Shown here piece by piece: positions 26,117 to 35,521 of a stretch of DNA of 64,000 nt. The stretch lies in NCBI GenBank assembly GCA_963669315.1, contig OY770021.1, positions 496,001 through 560,000 of the forward strand, in the 5' to 3' direction. How positions within the stretch are numbered: the stretch's first letter is position 1; each line of letters begins with the position of its first letter. A program made the position numbers and the translations under genes. Under the pieces are notes generated by a model. It ran no database searches. It was not told where the DNA came from and worked only from the letters and a program-made list of their open reading frames with translations. Origin of the DNA: SZUA-547 sp963669315. GTDB taxonomy: Bacteria; Pseudomonadota; Alphaproteobacteria; Rhodobacterales; Rhodobacteraceae.

Positions 26117-26229
26117 AGATTGCGTCAGAGCGCATCGGATTGACAGCCCTTAAAGCCCCAGATTTCTCGCCCGCGGCGAACTGCAGGAAGGTCCCGCACT
26201 GCGGTTGTCCAAACAGAGTGCGACGAACT

Positions 26230-26790
26230 TCCGGATCTGGCGCGAAGCGGAAATCACCGCCTCTGATCATGCTGCAGTCATAACGAATGGCGGCTTTCTC
26301 CTCTGCAGCGCAGCACGTCCACAGGGTCGGAGTACTCGCTCTGAATGCTGCATGAGCACAGCCCCGAAACTTGGTTCGTCGCCTTTGGGCTCTTGGCGGT
26401 CGTTCCGTCGCCAGTCGTGGGATGGCAGCTTTCGATGACCGCTTATCTGGGCTTCGCTCTATCGACCTAATGCCAGTGCACAATCCGCGCTGCGCGAATG
26501 ATCGCTTTCGATTTGCTCCGGGAGGCTGGGCATATTGCCTTGCACCAGACCGCTTCTGACCCGGAGCGGCCATGATCGCCGAACGCTCCGATCGACGGCT
26601 TCGAGCCCAAAGGCGACGAGCCAACTTCCGAAGCTGTGCTTGTGCAGCATTCAGATCGAACGCTCTGACCATTTTCTAGTGCTGCGCTGCAAAGGGGAAA
26701 GCAGCCATTGGTCGCGACTGCAGCGTAGCTGGAGGCAGTGAGTTCTGCTTCGCGTCAGAAACGGACGCCACAATTTCGCCTTCGACTGCC
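26230..26790. repeat. composite dispersed repeat: arm B, core A, inverted arm B
   Basis: In a gene-free region (26117-26879), arm B reads forward at about 26230-26392 and again as an inverted copy at about 26603-26790. Between them lies core A (about 26393-26602). The inner ends are a perfect 17-bp inverted repeat, TCGTCGCCTTTGGGCTC at 26376-26392 and its complement at 26603-26619; the outer arms align over about 160 bp at roughly three quarters identity by eye. Core A recurs elsewhere at about 30367, 50747, 54058 and 54919, and arm B at 52335 and 54250. No frame looks coding. Confidence 0.75.
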
Positions 26791-26879
26791 AAGCGTGGCT
26801 CAAAGGTCAGCAACAATGAGCAACCTTCGACCGCAGATGTCGGCAAGATATTCGCGCCAGTAGCGCTCCGCTCCATTCC

Positions 26880-28244
26880 CTAGAGAACCCCTCGGTCGCG
26901 CCACTTTTTGAAAATAACCTGCACTTTCTTGTCCATGGCGCTGACAGCGTCTTCGGGGCTCATGTCGCCGATCGCCGCCTGTCGGAACATCTCTGGGATC
27001 AGCCAAGCGCCGAAGACTTCAGAGATGCCGGCGTTCACAAATCCGGGATAGCCTATATTGGTCGCCCAGTCGTTGACGTCCTCCAGCACCTTGTACTTGT
27101 CCGGTGGATCGGCCTGGGCGTCATTGGCTAGCCTGTCCTTTAGGTCCGGAACGGTCTCTAGAAAGCAGGGGAAATTGTAAAACTCGCTGGCCGCGAAGGC
27201 CTGGTCGGAGTTCGAGACGTAGTCCACCAGGAATTTCTTTGCGCCCTCGACGTTCTCGGCGAATTTCCAGATCGAATAGACGTTCATCACATGTTGCAGC
27301 CCCATTCTGCGAACCGGACCCTTGGGAGCCTTGGCGAGCCATATATTCCGGCTTAGTTCGGGCGCGTCCTTCTCCGCGGTGCGCGTGATGGAGATCGCAT
27401 TCATTGTGAGGGAGGCCTTGCCAGTCAGCATGACCCGGTTGTTGGAGGAGGCGTCCCAGGTGAATACATCCGGGGTCATGCTCTCCTCGTACATCGCCTT
27501 CACGAACTTGACTGCCTCCACCGTCTCTTTCGAGGCGAGGATCACGTTGCTCTCTTGGTCCTGAACCGAGGAGCCGAATGAATACATGATAGAGCGCAGA
27601 CACATATTGGTGTCGATCTCAGACGCCAGACCAAGCCCCAGCGGAACGCCGTGCTCCTTCCTGATCCGCGCCGCGCCCGCGCGCACATCGTCCCACGTAT
27701 TCGGGTGTATCCCGACAGAGTCCCACAAATCCTTCCGGTACTCGATCGGCCCTGGAACGAAGTTGGTCGAGAGGCCGTAATACTTTCCCGTCTTCGGGTT
27801 TAGAGAGCTCCCGACCGCCAGATCGATCGGTTGGCCAGAGTTTCCGACGCATTCCTCAAAAACATCGCTCAGGTCCAGCACATGCTGTTCCAAATCGGGT
27901 CGCGGCCACAGGAACAGGAACAGGTCGTGGCCTCGTTGGGCCAAGGCTTCGGCGTCGGCCCGGGCGTTCAGCGCGGCAAGGCTTATATTATCAACGATCA
28001 CCTCGGTGTCGTTCGCGGCGCCCCACTCTTTGACGTAACTTTCGTTGAACCACTTGTCGTAACCGGGGACGTAGTGAATCCACTGCATGATCCTGAGTGT
28101 TTTTGGCTTTGCCGCGGCATAGACCGGCAGCGGCAATCCGCTAGCGCCGGCGAGAACCGCGCCACCCACGGCCGCCTTAACGAATTGTCGCCGATCCGAA
28201 TTCCACAGGTGATCCGGCGAGTCTGTTCTTTCTTCCTCCGTCAC
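26880..28244 (-). CDS. extracellular solute-binding protein (ABC family 1), Tat-exported
   Basis: 454 residues. A twin-arginine signal (NSDRRQFVKAAVGGAVLAGASGLPLPVYA, about 16-44) leads into a family 1 solute-binding domain (LRIMQWIHYVPGYDKWFNESYVKEWGAANDTEVIVDNI, GHDLFLFLWPRPDLEQHVLDLSDV). These bind sugars, polyols or glycerol phosphodiesters for ABC import. No permease or ATPase is present; instead the gene follows the cyclase-TPR gene by 24 bp on the same strand, so it may act as a sensor or work with a distant transporter. GTG start with AAAAGGA upstream. Confidence 0.85.
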   Translation of the reverse strand: MTEEERTDSPDHLWNSDRRQFVKAAVGGAVLAGASGLPLPVYAAAKPKTLRIMQWIHYVPGYDKWFNESYVKEWGAANDTEVIVDNISLAALNARADAEALAQRGHDLFLFLWPRPDLEQHVLDLSDVFEECVGNSGQPIDLAVGSSLNPKTGKYYGLSTNFVPGPIEYRKDLWDSVGIHPNTWDDVRAGAARIRKEHGVPLGLGLASEIDTNMCLRSIMYSFGSSVQDQESNVILASKETVEAVKFVKAMYEESMTPDVFTWDASSNNRVMLTGKASLTMNAISITRTAEKDAPELSRNIWLAKAPKGPVRRMGLQHVMNVYSIWKFAENVEGAKKFLVDYVSNSDQAFAASEFYNFPCFLETVPDLKDRLANDAQADPPDKYKVLEDVNDWATNIGYPGFVNAGISEVFGAWLIPEMFRQAAIGDMSPEDAVSAMDKKVQVIFKKWRDRGVL

Positions 28245-28268
28245 GATTTGTCCTTTTGGTTTAATGCG

Positions 28269-30197
28269 TCACCCTTTCTGGTCTTGGCCGATATCGCGCA
28301 GCGCTCCCAACAGGCGGGTCGAGTCCGATTCATTCTTGTAGTAGGCGCCCTCATATTTCACGTAGAGATCATAGAGCTCCCGAACGTCATCAATTTCTGG
28401 CCTTTTCAATTCCGCCACCGCCTTGTCCCTCAGCCCAAGATGCTCGTACGACGCGGCTAGATACGCTCTTTGGACGAGGCCAAGCTGGGGATTCAATTTG
28501 AACGCCCTTTCGAAAACTGAGACGGCGTCTTCAAACTGTTCCATGCCGAAATGCGCCATACCCAACGTAAACAGATAGTTCGGCATGTTATGCGGGTCCG
28601 CGCGGATCGCCTTGTCGACGAATTCAACCGCTTCGTCAGGCTTTCCTGAGTAGATAAGCGCCGCGGACATCGCCAGGTATCCAGCCGCGTCATTGGGGTC
28701 GAGCGCGATGCCCCGCGCCGCCTCCGAAACGGCTTCGTCCGGGAAAAGCAGAATTATATACCATTTTGAAGCGACCTGGTGGGCCAGTGGCGTTGGATGC
28801 AGCAGGGCGTCTTTCAAGAATCCGCCAGCCAGACCTGGCATCGCTTCGGCCGATACCCCCACCACATGGGACCAGTCCCACGCGTTTTGGTAACTTTCCG
28901 TATAGATCGACGCGATCGCCGCATGGGCGCGGCCATAGTCAGGGTCCAGTTCGATTGCTCTCTCGAAGTATGGAAGCGCTTTCTGAAAATCATGCGCCGT
29001 CCATTTTCGGTAGTTCTCCCAGCCTTTTAAAAACTCGTCATAGGCCTTGATGTTGTTGGTCTCCTGGCGGTTCCTGCTCGCTTGTTCTCCCGCGTCTAAC
29101 TTGACGGCCAGCGCCGAGAATATCTTGTCGGTGATCCGGTCTTGCAGCGAGAAAACGTTGTCCAGACGATCATCATATCGATCCGCCCATAGCTGGCCGC
29201 CTGTCGTCGCGTCAATCAGCTGCACATTGACCCGAACCTGATCGCCGGCGCGTCTCACACTGCCCTCCAAAAGATAGCGAACCCCGAGAGCAGAAGCGAC
29301 TTGCCGGCTTTCCACGGCTTTGTCCTTGTACGCGAAGCTTGAGTTTCGCGAGATCACGAACAGGCCGGACATTTTCGAGAGATTGGTGATCAAATCTTCC
29401 GTCATGCCGTCGACAAAATATTCCTGCTCCGCATCGTTGCTCGTATTCGCGAACGGGAGGACGGCGATGGACGGCTTGTCAGGCAGCGTAAGCGCCAGGC
29501 CGTTGGCGTCCCCAGTATCCGAAGTTCGTTGAGCGCTTTCGATTACTCTAAGCGGGTCCGTCTGTAACAACGGCGCTTGCCACAGAACTGCGCCAAAGAG
29601 GAGCGCCAAAAGCACGCCGACGGCGACGACCTGCAGTGGCTTTCTCCTCGCCCGCCAGCCGCTCCTCGCGGCAGTGGCGCCTCCTTGTCCTGCCAGTTTG
29701 AACACCCGAACCGGCTCGGCGATGTTCTTTATCTCGATCTCGCCAAGGTCCTCGAACGCCTGGTCGATCTTATTGTGAACCTGATGATACACGTCGCCGC
29801 TGATGCACACTCCGCCGGGTTCGGCGATCGACTCGAGACGCGCGGCGATATTGACCCCGTCGCCGTAAACATCGTCCAGCTCCTCGACAACATCCGCAAG
29901 ATTAACGCCAATGCGGAATGTAATCCGCTTTTCATTCGGAAGCCCGGCCGCGTGAGCGCTCATTCGGTCTTGTAAAGCGATGGCGCAGCGCACGGCATTT
30001 AGGGCAGAGCTAAATTCGGCCAGAAATCCATCGCCCGTGTGCTTGAAAATTCGGCCGGAGTGCTCCGCGACCTTAGGATCGGCGACTTCTTTCCGGATCA
30101 GTAGCAACGCGGCCAATGTCGCGTCTTCATCGGCATGCATAAGCTTGCTGTAACCGGCGATGTCGGCAACGAGTATGGCGGCAAGTCGGCGTTCCAT
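28269..30197 (-). CDS. adenylate/guanylate cyclase with TolB-like and TPR domains
   Basis: 642 residues from the ATG at 30197 (GAGGGG upstream). Order: N-terminal class III cyclase domain (about 1-165; metal Asp in ILVADIAGYSKLM and later GDGFLAEFSS, then YGDGVNIAARLESIAEPGGVCIS), one membrane helix (about 185-205), a TolB-like/FlgO-type domain (about 240-355; IAVLPFANTSNDAEQEYFVDGMTEDLITNLSK, GVRYLLEGSVRRAGDQVRVNVQLIDATTGGQLWADRYD), then TPR repeats (about 385-620). The catalytic domain is cytoplasmic and the TPR part periplasmic. Probably an operon with the downstream solute-binding protein. Confidence 0.9.
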   Translation of the reverse strand: MERRLAAILVADIAGYSKLMHADEDATLAALLLIRKEVADPKVAEHSGRIFKHTGDGFLAEFSSALNAVRCAIALQDRMSAHAAGLPNEKRITFRIGVNLADVVEELDDVYGDGVNIAARLESIAEPGGVCISGDVYHQVHNKIDQAFEDLGEIEIKNIAEPVRVFKLAGQGGATAARSGWRARRKPLQVVAVGVLLALLFGAVLWQAPLLQTDPLRVIESAQRTSDTGDANGLALTLPDKPSIAVLPFANTSNDAEQEYFVDGMTEDLITNLSKMSGLFVISRNSSFAYKDKAVESRQVASALGVRYLLEGSVRRAGDQVRVNVQLIDATTGGQLWADRYDDRLDNVFSLQDRITDKIFSALAVKLDAGEQASRNRQETNNIKAYDEFLKGWENYRKWTAHDFQKALPYFERAIELDPDYGRAHAAIASIYTESYQNAWDWSHVVGVSAEAMPGLAGGFLKDALLHPTPLAHQVASKWYIILLFPDEAVSEAARGIALDPNDAAGYLAMSAALIYSGKPDEAVEFVDKAIRADPHNMPNYLFTLGMAHFGMEQFEDAVSVFERAFKLNPQLGLVQRAYLAASYEHLGLRDKAVAELKRPEIDDVRELYDLYVKYEGAYYKNESDSTRLLGALRDIGQDQKG

Positions 30198-30825
30198 GCG
30201 CAACCCCTCAGCCCGCGCATGCTAGCAAACGCGCCCTGAGGAATCCAAATTTGTGGTCAGCAATGTGTCGGGATGTCCGATTGCCTGGTGTTTGCCGTCT
30301 GAATCGCGGTTCTGGATCTAAGCGAAAATTCGAATCGGGGAATGCGGATGCTTGATATGTCCAATCTGGGTCAGGAACGGTCTTCTGCATGGCAATATGC
30401 TCAGCGTCCCGGAGCAAGTCGATTGCGGTCGTTCGTGCGGCGCGGATAGCGCCCTGGCATCAGATCGATAGAAGAAAGCCCGGACACTCGGTGATCGGAA
30501 GCCGCAGTCAGACGATTTGAGGCGGAATTACCGTTTCGAGCCCTGTGCAGACGCCGATTTACGGCATCTGGCACTAACGAACTGCGCAAAACAGCCGTAT
30601 GAGCTGTAATGATCGGCAGCAAGTCGCGAACCGAGGCCGACATAGCTGAAGAAATCTCAATCTCGACGGCGTCGCGCGCGCTTGGGTCCAAACGCCCGCC
30701 CCTTCCATACCCAAACAATTTCTCTCGCGATGCTCCAAGAAAATCACTGTGGATGAGATCTGCGCAATATCGCATTGTTGAATCCAATTCAGCGCTGAAT
30801 TTGATGCATCGTTAGCGAGATAAAT
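30198..30825. other. 628-bp gene-free interval with repeat A
   Basis: Between the divergent cyclase and formamidase genes. It holds a minus-strand copy of repeat A (about 30367-30545); the remainder has no convincing frame. The last 50 bp are AT-richer and probably carry the formamidase promoter. Confidence 0.5.
30367..30545 (-). repeat. dispersed repeat A, minus orientation
   Basis: Runs from GGGTCAGGAACGGTCTTCTG to the segment GGCGGAATTACCG. It differs from the copy at 54919-55085 at only about eight positions over 167 bp by eye, so the two share a recent origin. It is a core A without recognisable B arms. Confidence 0.75.
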
Positions 30826-31752
30826 ATGGCCATTCACCACCTAGATGACAGCGTCACCCAACCATTCTGGGACAACTCGGTTGAGCCCCGTCTCACGATC
30901 GATCCGGGAGACACGGTGATATTCGAGTGTCAGGACGCCAGCGGCCAGCTGACGCCAGAGTCCACCGTTGAGCATTACGCCAACACCGATCGCAGCTTGG
31001 TCCACGCGCTGAATGGTTCGGTCTACGTCAATGGTGCCGAGACCGGCGACGCCTTGCAGGTCGAAATTCTAGACATGCAACACAAGGGCTGGGGCTGGAC
31101 AGGTCACAAGCCAGGTTTTGGCCTGTTGCAAGACGATTTCGACAGTCATTATTTTCATCATTGGCGTCTTGAGGGGGACGCGTGTCACTTCGGAGTGGCG
31201 GACATCATCGTACCTTTTGAGCCGATGCCGGGATGTGTCGGGGTCGCTCCGGCGGAACCCGGACGTCTGAATACGATCCCACCACGGATGAATGGCGGCA
31301 ACGTTGACGTTCGCGATCTGACCACGGGAACGACATTCTGGTTGCCTGTGTTCGTGCCCGGCGCGTTGTTTTCGACCGGCGACTGCCATGCGAACCAAGG
31401 GCAGGGGGAACTATGCGGCACCGGCATTGAAAGTCCGATGACCGTCACCATGAAATTTGATGTCCGCAAGGACCTGCAGATCAGGGAACTACAGTATTCA
31501 AGAAAAACGGCGACTCCGAAAAGATCCGAAACAGGATTCCACGGAACCACCGCCCATGGCCCCGACCTCTATGAGAACGCCCAGAATGCGGTCCGCTATA
31601 TGATCGACTGGATCATCGCCAATCATGGTTTGACGCGCAGCGAGGCTTACGTGCTTTGCAGCGCCGCGGTTGATCTTCAGATCAGCGAACTTGTCGATAC
31701 GCCGAACTGGATCGTCTCGGCGCAGATGCCGTTGGGAATATTCCGGTCGTAG
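30826..31752 (+). CDS. acetamidase/formamidase family protein
   Basis: 308 residues, the length of single-domain FmdA/AmdA proteins. Conserved blocks: VEPRLTIDPGDTVIFECQDASGQ, NGSVYVNGAETGDALQVEILD, GFGLLQDDF, VGVAPAEPGRLNTIPPRMNGGNVDVRDLTTGTTFWLPVFVPGALFSTGDCHANQGQGELCGTGIESPMTV, and CSAAVDLQISELVDTPNWIVSAQMPLGIF. It hydrolyses short aliphatic amides such as formamide to ammonia and formate or acetate; the exact substrate is unproved. Convergent with the neighbouring hydrolase operon. Confidence 0.9.
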   Translation: MAIHHLDDSVTQPFWDNSVEPRLTIDPGDTVIFECQDASGQLTPESTVEHYANTDRSLVHALNGSVYVNGAETGDALQVEILDMQHKGWGWTGHKPGFGLLQDDFDSHYFHHWRLEGDACHFGVADIIVPFEPMPGCVGVAPAEPGRLNTIPPRMNGGNVDVRDLTTGTTFWLPVFVPGALFSTGDCHANQGQGELCGTGIESPMTVTMKFDVRKDLQIRELQYSRKTATPKRSETGFHGTTAHGPDLYENAQNAVRYMIDWIIANHGLTRSEAYVLCSAAVDLQISELVDTPNWIVSAQMPLGIFRS

Positions 31753-31829
31753 GCGCAGGCCGAAGTCCAACACATTTGTGAAAGTTATACGTGGGGCGCC
31801 CGCCTGTTGCGGGCTAACCCCGTCAGCGA

Positions 31830-32594
31830 TCACCCGCCGGCCAGAAAATCCGCAATCAGGCTATTGAATAGCTCCGGCTTTTCCATGTGCACATTGTGGG
31901 CGCAGCCGGGAACAACGGCCAGATTGCAGCCGGGTATTCCCTGCCAAAGAGCCTCTGGTTGCGACCAACCGTAGGAGCGGTCGTGATCACCCCACACAAT
32001 CAGCGTCGGCGAAGAGATGCCGGCTAGCGCCGGACGACCGTCCCAGTGCTCCCACGCGTCGAGACTGGCCAGCGCCGCCTGCAGAGTCGCCTCGACGCCG
32101 ATTTTTTCGCATAGCGGGTAACCTTCCGCCTCTGCTCCGAGCAGGAACCACGTGGCGGCGATCCGAGGGGCCGTAGACGCCAGCCCCTCGTCCCGCAGCT
32201 TCTGGCGCGACACCTCGATTGGCTCGAACCGGTTGGGCATAACCCCCACCGGTCCAGTGCCATAGAGGACCAGCTTCAGGATCCGCGGGCCGGCCATCGC
32301 CGCCATCTGTTGCACGATCATTCCGCCCATCGAGTGACCAATCAGGTCGAAGCGATCGACGCCAAGTTCGTCCAGCAGTTCCAGAACCCGCGCTGCATAG
32401 CCCTCGATCCTGTCTGGCGCCGTTAGATGCGCGCTATCACCGAACCCCGGCAGATTGGGCGCGATCACATCACGGGACGCTGAGAAATGCCTGATCTGAT
32501 CACGCCACATCTCGGAACTGCCAAGATATCCGTGCACCAGAACCAGCGGATCGCCAGCGCCCACACGCTGATATGTAAGCGTCTCCCTCGCCAT
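31830..32594 (-). CDS. alpha/beta hydrolase
   Basis: 254 residues from the ATG at 32594, which shares its A with the stop of the TRAP large permease. Alpha/beta hydrolase fold with LVLVHGYLGSSEMWRDQI, nucleophile elbow GHSMGG (Ser near 94), acid region PTLIVWGDHDRSYGW and catalytic His in VPGCAHNVHMEKPELF. Last gene of the CuyA-like/TRAP operon, so it may hydrolyse a form of the imported compound, but the substrate is unknown. Confidence 0.85.
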   Translation of the reverse strand: MARETLTYQRVGAGDPLVLVHGYLGSSEMWRDQIRHFSASRDVIAPNLPGFGDSAHLTAPDRIEGYAARVLELLDELGVDRFDLIGHSMGGMIVQQMAAMAGPRILKLVLYGTGPVGVMPNRFEPIEVSRQKLRDEGLASTAPRIAATWFLLGAEAEGYPLCEKIGVEATLQAALASLDAWEHWDGRPALAGISSPTLIVWGDHDRSYGWSQPEALWQGIPGCNLAVVPGCAHNVHMEKPELFNSLIADFLAGG

Positions 32595-33895
32595 CAGCTC
32601 ATCAACTCCGGCAGCCACAACGCGGTGGACGGCATCAGGATGAGAATTCCGATCAGCGCAACCAGCGCCGCGATGAACGGAAGGCAGCCGATGATCACAT
32701 CGCCGATCGTAACCGAACCTCGTCCAATGCCCTGGATGACATAGAGGTTGAGCCCAACGGGTGGCGTCAACACGGCGATCTCCATGGTGATGGTGTAGAC
32801 CACGCCGAACCAGATCAGATCAAAGCCCGCCGCGCTCATCAGCGGATAGATCGTCGGCAGGGTAATAAAGGTCATCGACACCGGCTCAAGGAACATGCCC
32901 AGCGCGATGTAGAACACCAGTACGATGGTCAGCACGAGGTACGGCGACAGATCGTAGGACAGGAACAGTTCAGTGAACTGATGCGGCACGCGGAAGTAGG
33001 TCAGCACGAAGCCGAACAGCACGCCGGCCGACAACAACAGTCCCAGATAGCCCATGGTTCGCATCGTCGCCAGCAGCGACTCGACAAAGGCTGCGCGGGT
33101 TAGTTCGCCGACGCCGAAGGCAAGCGCCACGGTCAGCAGCGCAGAGACAGCCGCCGCCTCAGTCGGAGTGGCAATGCCGGTATAGATCGCGACGGTGATG
33201 GTCAGACCGATCAGCAAGATAGGGCCCACGGTGGATGCGATCTCCATCAGGGTCATCTTGATCGCTTCCTCGCGCGAGGGGATGTCCCCAGGCTTCAACA
33301 TTCCCCAAACCAGCACGACCAGCACGAAGAACGTAACCAGAATGACCCCTGGAACGACGCCTGCGATGAACAGCTCGCCAATCGATTGATCCGTGACGAT
33401 GCCGTAGAAAAGCAGGATCAGGCTGGGCGGGATCAGCACGCTCAGCGTGCCGCCTGCCGCCAGCACACCGCTGGATAGCCTGCGGCCGTAGCCCAAGCGG
33501 ATCATCTCAGGCAACGCAACGCCGCCAATTGTCAGCGAGCCGACCATGGACGAGCCGCAGACGGCGCCGAAACCGGCGCAGGCGCCGATGCTACCATAGG
33601 CGGCGGAGCCCTTGATACGTACGCCCTGATGCAGGAACTGATAGAGGTTCGGACCGATATTTGATCGTCCGATCAGCTCACCGAGGAACACGAACAGCGG
33701 CACCGCGAGAAGGATGTAGTCGATCCAGACACCCCAGAGCTTCAGTTCGCTGGAAACGAGCGAGGTCGAGAAATCCTGAATCTGCCACAGAAAGGGCAGC
33801 GAGGCCGCCGCCAGGGCGAAAGGGATGGGAAGACCGATTGTGATGAACATCATTAAAAGCGCTAGCAGACCGATGCCGACTTCATACCATTCCAT
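32594..33895 (-). CDS. dctM: TRAP transporter large permease (DctM family)
   Basis: 433 residues with about 12-13 membrane helices. Family features: LLALLMMFITIGLPIPFALAAASLPFLW, the conserved GGTLSVLIPPSLILLFYGIVTDQSIGELFIAGVVPG and ATPTEAAAVSALLTVAL, and the C-terminal FGVVYTITMEIAVLTPPVGLNLYVIQG. It carries the substrate together with sodium. It lies 4 bp after the small permease and is translationally coupled to the downstream hydrolase. Confidence 0.95.
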   Translation of the reverse strand: MEWYEVGIGLLALLMMFITIGLPIPFALAAASLPFLWQIQDFSTSLVSSELKLWGVWIDYILLAVPLFVFLGELIGRSNIGPNLYQFLHQGVRIKGSAAYGSIGACAGFGAVCGSSMVGSLTIGGVALPEMIRLGYGRRLSSGVLAAGGTLSVLIPPSLILLFYGIVTDQSIGELFIAGVVPGVILVTFFVLVVLVWGMLKPGDIPSREEAIKMTLMEIASTVGPILLIGLTITVAIYTGIATPTEAAAVSALLTVALAFGVGELTRAAFVESLLATMRTMGYLGLLLSAGVLFGFVLTYFRVPHQFTELFLSYDLSPYLVLTIVLVFYIALGMFLEPVSMTFITLPTIYPLMSAAGFDLIWFGVVYTITMEIAVLTPPVGLNLYVIQGIGRGSVTIGDVIIGCLPFIAALVALIGILILMPSTALWLPELMS

Positions 33896-33899
33896 GACG

Positions 33900-34406
33900 T
33901 TAGTCCTCCGAGGTCGGCGATGTCGCCAGCAGCAGCGCCAGACGAACCGCAGTGTAGAACGAGAAAATTAATAGTGAGGCGGCGCCAGGCGCCCAGAACA
34001 GGTATCGGGGCCAGAGCAGGATTTCAGAGGCCGCGCCAGAGTGAAAAGAACCGATGGTCGCCGAAACAGCGGCGAGCGAGAAGAAGCCGCCAACAGCCAG
34101 CATCAGCCCCATATTGAGAATTTCGACCATATGGCGAAGGCGCGCCGGAAGACGGTCGGTCATCATGGTGACCTTCGGATAGGCGTCCTCTTTCAATGCG
34201 AAAGCGAGTCCGGCGAACGCGACTGGAAACAAAAGCAGCGCTGTTGCCTCGGTGACCATTCGATCCGGTGAATTGAACACGTACCGCACCATCACGCCGT
34301 ACGAGATCCAGACCATCTGAACGACGATGATCAATGCGCCAAATCCGGCGAACCAGACTGCGCCGCGCTCGAATTGTGCGCACAGAGTTTGCAGGCGTTC
34401 CTTCAT
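33900..34406 (-). CDS. dctQ: TRAP transporter small permease (DctQ family)
   Basis: 168 residues from the ATG at 34406, chosen because GGGGGGAG stands directly upstream; an in-frame TTG four codons earlier is less likely. Four membrane helices, with WISYGVMVRYVFNSPDRMVTEATALLLFPVAFAGLAFALKEDAYPKVTMMTDRLP near the start. It partners DctM and DctP of the same operon. Confidence 0.9.
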   Translation of the reverse strand: MKERLQTLCAQFERGAVWFAGFGALIIVVQMVWISYGVMVRYVFNSPDRMVTEATALLLFPVAFAGLAFALKEDAYPKVTMMTDRLPARLRHMVEILNMGLMLAVGGFFSLAAVSATIGSFHSGAASEILLWPRYLFWAPGAASLLIFSFYTAVRLALLLATSPTSED

Positions 34407-34435
34407 GACTCCCCCCAATTAACAATCAATTCGCC

Positions 34436-34457
34436 GCCGCCGGCGCGCGCCGGCGGC
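34436..34457. promoter_or_regulatory. GC palindrome between TRAP binding-protein and permease genes
   Basis: A perfect 22-bp palindrome (CCGCCGGCGC with its complement at the core) in the 73-bp gap between dctP and dctQ. It would form a strong RNA hairpin without a T-run. Such hairpins commonly reduce read-through or protect the upstream message so that the binding protein is made in excess over the permease. A second TRAP set in this window has the same arrangement. Confidence 0.6.
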
Positions 34458-34479
34458 AGACTGTTTCTGGTAGCCGGTC

Positions 34480-35472
34480 TTAGGGCGCGTGCTCTTCGAA
34501 CAGATCGCGGATTTTACCCGCCAGTTCTGCGCCGCACGCCGCGTCGACTTCTTTGTCCCAATTGCCCTGAACGCTGTCGATCAGAGCCATGCGCTTATCC
34601 TGCGGGATTGAAACTGCGGCGCCGCCGCCTTTCATCACTGCGTTGCCGACCCGCTGGTCCACCCAGTCCTCATAGCGAGGCTTCAGCCAGGTCTCGGACT
34701 CGCGCCCGGCGTCAAGCACCGCTTTCTGGTCCTCGGCCGAGAGGCTGTCGAACTTCTTCTTGTTCATCATGTATTGGATGTTGCCGTAGAACAGGTTGGC
34801 GTTGACCATGTATGGCATCACGGTCCACAGCTTCCACGAGCTGTAGGTGGCCACGCCCATGTTGATGCCGTCCACCACGCCGCGCTCGGCGGACTGGAAC
34901 ACCTCTTTTGGCGCAACGAAAACTGGCTTGCCGCCCCAGGTTTCGATCATCATGCTGACCAGCGGGCCGATCGAACGGACAAGCTGCCCGTCCAGATTGC
35001 CGAGATCGTCGATGCCCTCTTCGAACCACCACTCCTGATCGTAAGAGTAGTTCGAGTTGATCACAGACACCAAATTGACCGACGCGGCCTCTTCCTTCAG
35101 CAGCTCCGTAAAGCCGGCGTCGAGTTCGATCTGGTTTTCCAGGTCGACCGCAACCGGGTAAAGTGAAGCCACTCGATAGCACGCCAGACGCTTGTCCGCC
35201 GGGATCCAGCTGACATCCGACACACCGCCCTGCACGGCGTCGACGCCTTCGCTCCAGCCGTGTAGCGTGGCGGACGGGAAGATCTCGACCTTGACGCGGC
35301 CTTCAGTCTTCTCAGCGACCAGTTCGCCAAATTTCTGGAAACCTTCGTACCGGATGTCCGACTCGTTCACATAAGTGGACAGTCGAATAACGGTTTCGGC
35401 CGAGGCCGGAACCGCAGTTGCGGCGACCGCCAGTCCGGCCGCCGCTGCCAAACCCTTCATTGATGTCTGCAT
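34480..35472 (-). CDS. dctP: TRAP transporter substrate-binding protein (DctP family)
   Basis: 330 residues with signal peptide MQTSMKGLAAAAGLAVAATAVPASA, then the DctP fold (ETVIRLSTYVNESDIRYEGFQKFGELVAEKTEGRVKVEIFPSATLHGWSEGVDAVQGGVSDVSW). The central RSIGPLVSMMIETWGGKPVFVAPKEVFQSAERGVVDGI corresponds to the ligand-binding region, where DctP proteins use an Arg to bind a carboxylate. GGGAGAAA precedes the ATG. Second gene after the PLP lyase, 50 bp apart. Confidence 0.92.
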   Translation of the reverse strand: MQTSMKGLAAAAGLAVAATAVPASAETVIRLSTYVNESDIRYEGFQKFGELVAEKTEGRVKVEIFPSATLHGWSEGVDAVQGGVSDVSWIPADKRLACYRVASLYPVAVDLENQIELDAGFTELLKEEAASVNLVSVINSNYSYDQEWWFEEGIDDLGNLDGQLVRSIGPLVSMMIETWGGKPVFVAPKEVFQSAERGVVDGINMGVATYSSWKLWTVMPYMVNANLFYGNIQYMMNKKKFDSLSAEDQKAVLDAGRESETWLKPRYEDWVDQRVGNAVMKGGGAAVSIPQDKRMALIDSVQGNWDKEVDAACGAELAGKIRDLFEEHAP

Positions 35473-35521
35473 TGCGTTTCTCCCAGATTGTTAGTGTTGC
35501 GAAAATTTAGCGGTCACGTCG

